From an uncultured Pedobacter sp. (lineage in GTDB: Bacteria > Bacteroidota > Bacteroidia > Sphingobacteriales > Sphingobacteriaceae): a stretch of 64,000 nt of DNA. A program made the position numbers and the translations under genes. The first letter of the stretch is position 1. Every line of letters starts with the position of its first letter. Positions 62,338 to 64,000 of the stretch are shown piece by piece. The stretch covers positions 62,001-126,000 of the forward strand of contig NZ_CAMLIG010000001.1 in the NCBI RefSeq assembly GCF_946480185.1, read 5' to 3'. Under the pieces are notes generated by a model that was not told the DNA's origin, did no database searches, and was given only the letters and a program-made list of their open reading frames with translations.

Positions 62338-64000
62338 CTAACCCAAGGGCACATAAATACTGATTACTGTTCCTCGGTTTTTTGCCGAATCAAAATCTAT
62401 CGTTCCTCTAAGGTATTCTATCCTACTTTTTATATTTTGCAAACCTATGCCTGCTGCGTTTCCAATTTCTTTCACATCAAACCCAACTCCGTTATCCTCA
62501 ATAATTAAAGTAAGCTCATGTTCTTCTTTTAAGAGTTGAATATCCAAATTACTCGCTTTTGCATGTTTAATCACATTGTTTACACTCTCCTGCACCACTC
62601 GATACAAAACCGTTTCAATGTTGGATGGAATCCGTTCATTGATATTAACCGATTGAAAATTCACTTTCAGTTTGTCTTGATTGATGTTTTGGATAAAATC
62701 TCGGATTGCGGCCACCATTCCCAACTTCATCAAAACATCCGACGCCATTTGGTGAGATATGTTTCGCAATTCCTTACAGCTTACATCTACCAAGTCCATG
62801 GTTTTAAAAAAATTTGTTTTCACCTGTTTATCTTTAAACTGAACCTGATTTTCAAGGCCTGATAAATTCAGTTTCACGGTGGAAAACATTTGCCCCAAAC
62901 CGTCATGTAAATCACTTGCAATGCGTTTTCGTTCTTTTTCTTCTGCTTCTAGAATTGCTTTTGAGGCTAAATCTTGTTGCTTTAAAATTTCTAGCTGTAG
63001 CTTTTTATCCTGCTTGTATTTGTTATTTCTAATTACGAGGTAAAAAACAACCAAACCCAAAAACAAGAAAATTAAAGAGCCGTAAAGCCACTGGTTTTTT
63101 CTACTGATCTCAAATTGTTGTTGCTGAATTAATTTCTGCTTTTTTTCAGTCTCAAACTTTACGTTTAGCTCTGATAGCTGTTTGGTATTTTCTTCGTTTA
63201 TAAATTTTTTGTTGTATTCTGTAAAAAGCTTTTGGTACGCTAAAGCCATTTTATAGTCTCCGGCTCTTTTTGCCGCATCGCTCATGCTGTCATAGGTGGA
63301 TTCAATAATTTCTATTGCACTTATTTTTTTTGAGATTTCTAATGCTCTTTCGCAATATTTAATGGCAAGCTGGTAATTCCCTATTTCGCCATAAAGGTTA
63401 CCAATATTGTTATAGGTTGCGGCTTGCATCCATTCGTCGCCAGTTTTTACCGATAACTCTATTGCTTTAAAATTGTATTTTAAAGACGCATCATATTTTT
63501 TCTCGTATTTATAAACAATGGCTAAGTTGCTTAAAGCCATCGCTATTTTTGGAGTAATATCTTTGGCTAAATAAATGTCGTAAGCATTTTTATAAGCAAT
63601 TATGGCTTTATCGTAAAGCAATAGCTGTTCATAAACTGTCCCTTTATTGTTTTGGCAATCGGCTATTAATTCGTCTTCGTTAACTTCCCGAGCTAAAACT
63701 TCTGCTTTGTTGTAATAATCTAATGCTTCGGTAAACTTTTTCCAGCTAATGTATAATGCGCCTATATTTTTATAGGTATGCGCAATAAAACTTTTATCAT
63801 TGATACTTTCCGCTTTTAACAAAGCTTCCTGATAGAGCTTAAATGCCATAACATTGTTGCCTCTGTCCGCTTCCATCCTCCCTAAAGCAAGCTTTGCTTC
63901 TATATATACTTTTGTATCATTCTTTTTTTGCGCTGTTTTAATAACTTCGTTTAACAGGATTTTAGCAGAATCGGCGTTGCCACTGCTGATGTAAGTTTTT
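62338..64000 (-). CDS. TPR-containing sensor histidine kinase (5' end outside window)
   Basis: The frame continues to the right edge of the window without a stop (an internal ATG at 63876 is not a likely start), so at least 553 residues belong to the gene and the N-terminus is missing. The visible part has about six TPR units, one membrane helix (KNQWLYGSLIFLFLGLVVFY region), a short coiled coil, HisKA_3 phosphoacceptor in ASDLHDGLGQMF, and the ATPase N box NNVIKHA, G box DNGVGFD and GIGLQNIKSR. This is the NarX/DesK-like kinase type common in Bacteroidota, with extracytoplasmic TPRs as sensor. It pairs with the next response regulator. Confidence 0.92.
   Translation of the reverse strand, partial: KTYISSGNADSAKILLNEVIKTAQKKNDTKVYIEAKLALGRMEADRGNNVMAFKLYQEALLKAESINDKSFIAHTYKNIGALYISWKKFTEALDYYNKAEVLAREVNEDELIADCQNNKGTVYEQLLLYDKAIIAYKNAYDIYLAKDITPKIAMALSNLAIVYKYEKKYDASLKYNFKAIELSVKTGDEWMQAATYNNIGNLYGEIGNYQLAIKYCERALEISKKISAIEIIESTYDSMSDAAKRAGDYKMALAYQKLFTEYNKKFINEENTKQLSELNVKFETEKKQKLIQQQQFEISRKNQWLYGSLIFLFLGLVVFYLVIRNNKYKQDKKLQLEILKQQDLASKAILEAEEKERKRIASDLHDGLGQMFSTVKLNLSGLENQVQFKDKQVKTNFFKTMDLVDVSCKELRNISHQMASDVLMKLGMVAAIRDFIQNINQDKLKVNFQSVNINERIPSNIETVLYRVVQESVNNVIKHAKASNLDIQLLKEEHELTLIIEDNGVGFDVKEIGNAAGIGLQNIKSRIEYLRGTIDFDSAKNRGTVISIYVPLG

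Noticed and set aside
1..64000. tRNA, rRNA or prophage genes
   Set aside because: No cloverleaf, rRNA-like stretch or phage structural gene was recognised on either strand by reading; a covariance-model scan was not possible.

Overview
The window looks like a chromosomal segment of a Bacteroidota bacterium, most likely Sphingobacteriaceae (Pedobacter-like). The evidence is AT-rich coding DNA, lipoproteins of the Bacteroidota type, secreted proteins ending their leader in A-Q, several outer-membrane barrels of the FadL/PorV kind, an archaeal/eukaryal-type ProRS, and TAnnTTTG promoter boxes upstream of about ten genes. No rRNA, tRNA, CRISPR array, transposase or integrase gene was recognised.

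Layout. 1-4392: end of an SGNH-like hydrolase gene, then yigZ, an EamA transporter and ribD as a tight minus-strand run, with prmC divergent. 4546-6212: an ECF sigma factor followed by a membrane-anchored trypsin-like protease that carries an anti-sigma-like cytoplasmic part. 6423-10104: small lipoprotein, M23 peptidase, MerR regulator, lipid kinase, metallophosphatase. 10194-15114: two outer-membrane proteins (one with a ComEA-like helix-hairpin-helix region) and a ComEC-like channel, possibly a DNA-uptake unit. 15446-24314: LtaS-like sulfatase, TIGR02757 protein, proS, a Tyr/Gly-rich lipoprotein with a barrel, dinB. 24413-29747: DtxR/MntR-type regulator, a MITE-like element, ferredoxin with a divergent LuxC-type reductase, a small protein with FtsE, grpE-dnaJ. 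29861-36322: Bor-type lipoprotein, chrA, TPR protein, etfBA, a bifunctional nuclease and a NupG-type permease.

36363-38677 is the most accessory-looking stretch. A caspase-like protease gene and a VOC-family gene are each followed by a ~140-bp hairpin-forming repeat (two copies, 116 of 140 bases identical by eye), and the repeat's right-end sequence also occurs just before the caspase gene. This has the geometry of integron-type gene cassettes, but the core sites do not match canonical attC and no integrase is present in the window. It is the best candidate here for an undescribed system.

38795-53755: small membrane protein, DnaQ/GIY-YIG fusion nuclease, FKBP isomerase, a six-gene operon (ECF sigma, membrane protein, Spy-like, YHYH, YwqK-like, SCO) that reads as a metal, perhaps copper, response unit, a queuosine-precursor transporter, an aminotransferase/omega-amidase pair, PBP1A, and a giant gluzincin/TolB-propeller/barrel protein. 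54315-55975 is a gene-free region of 1.66 kb with two 534-bp direct repeats that contain conserved hairpins. 55976-64000: a stand-alone RsmH-like methyltransferase, a secreted Lys/Thr-rich protein, an MFS transporter, metA (with the acetyl-CoA-type Glu111), a GH5 lipoprotein, and a NarL-type two-component pair whose kinase runs off the right edge.

Functional calls rest on motifs and general family knowledge only; no database search was possible.
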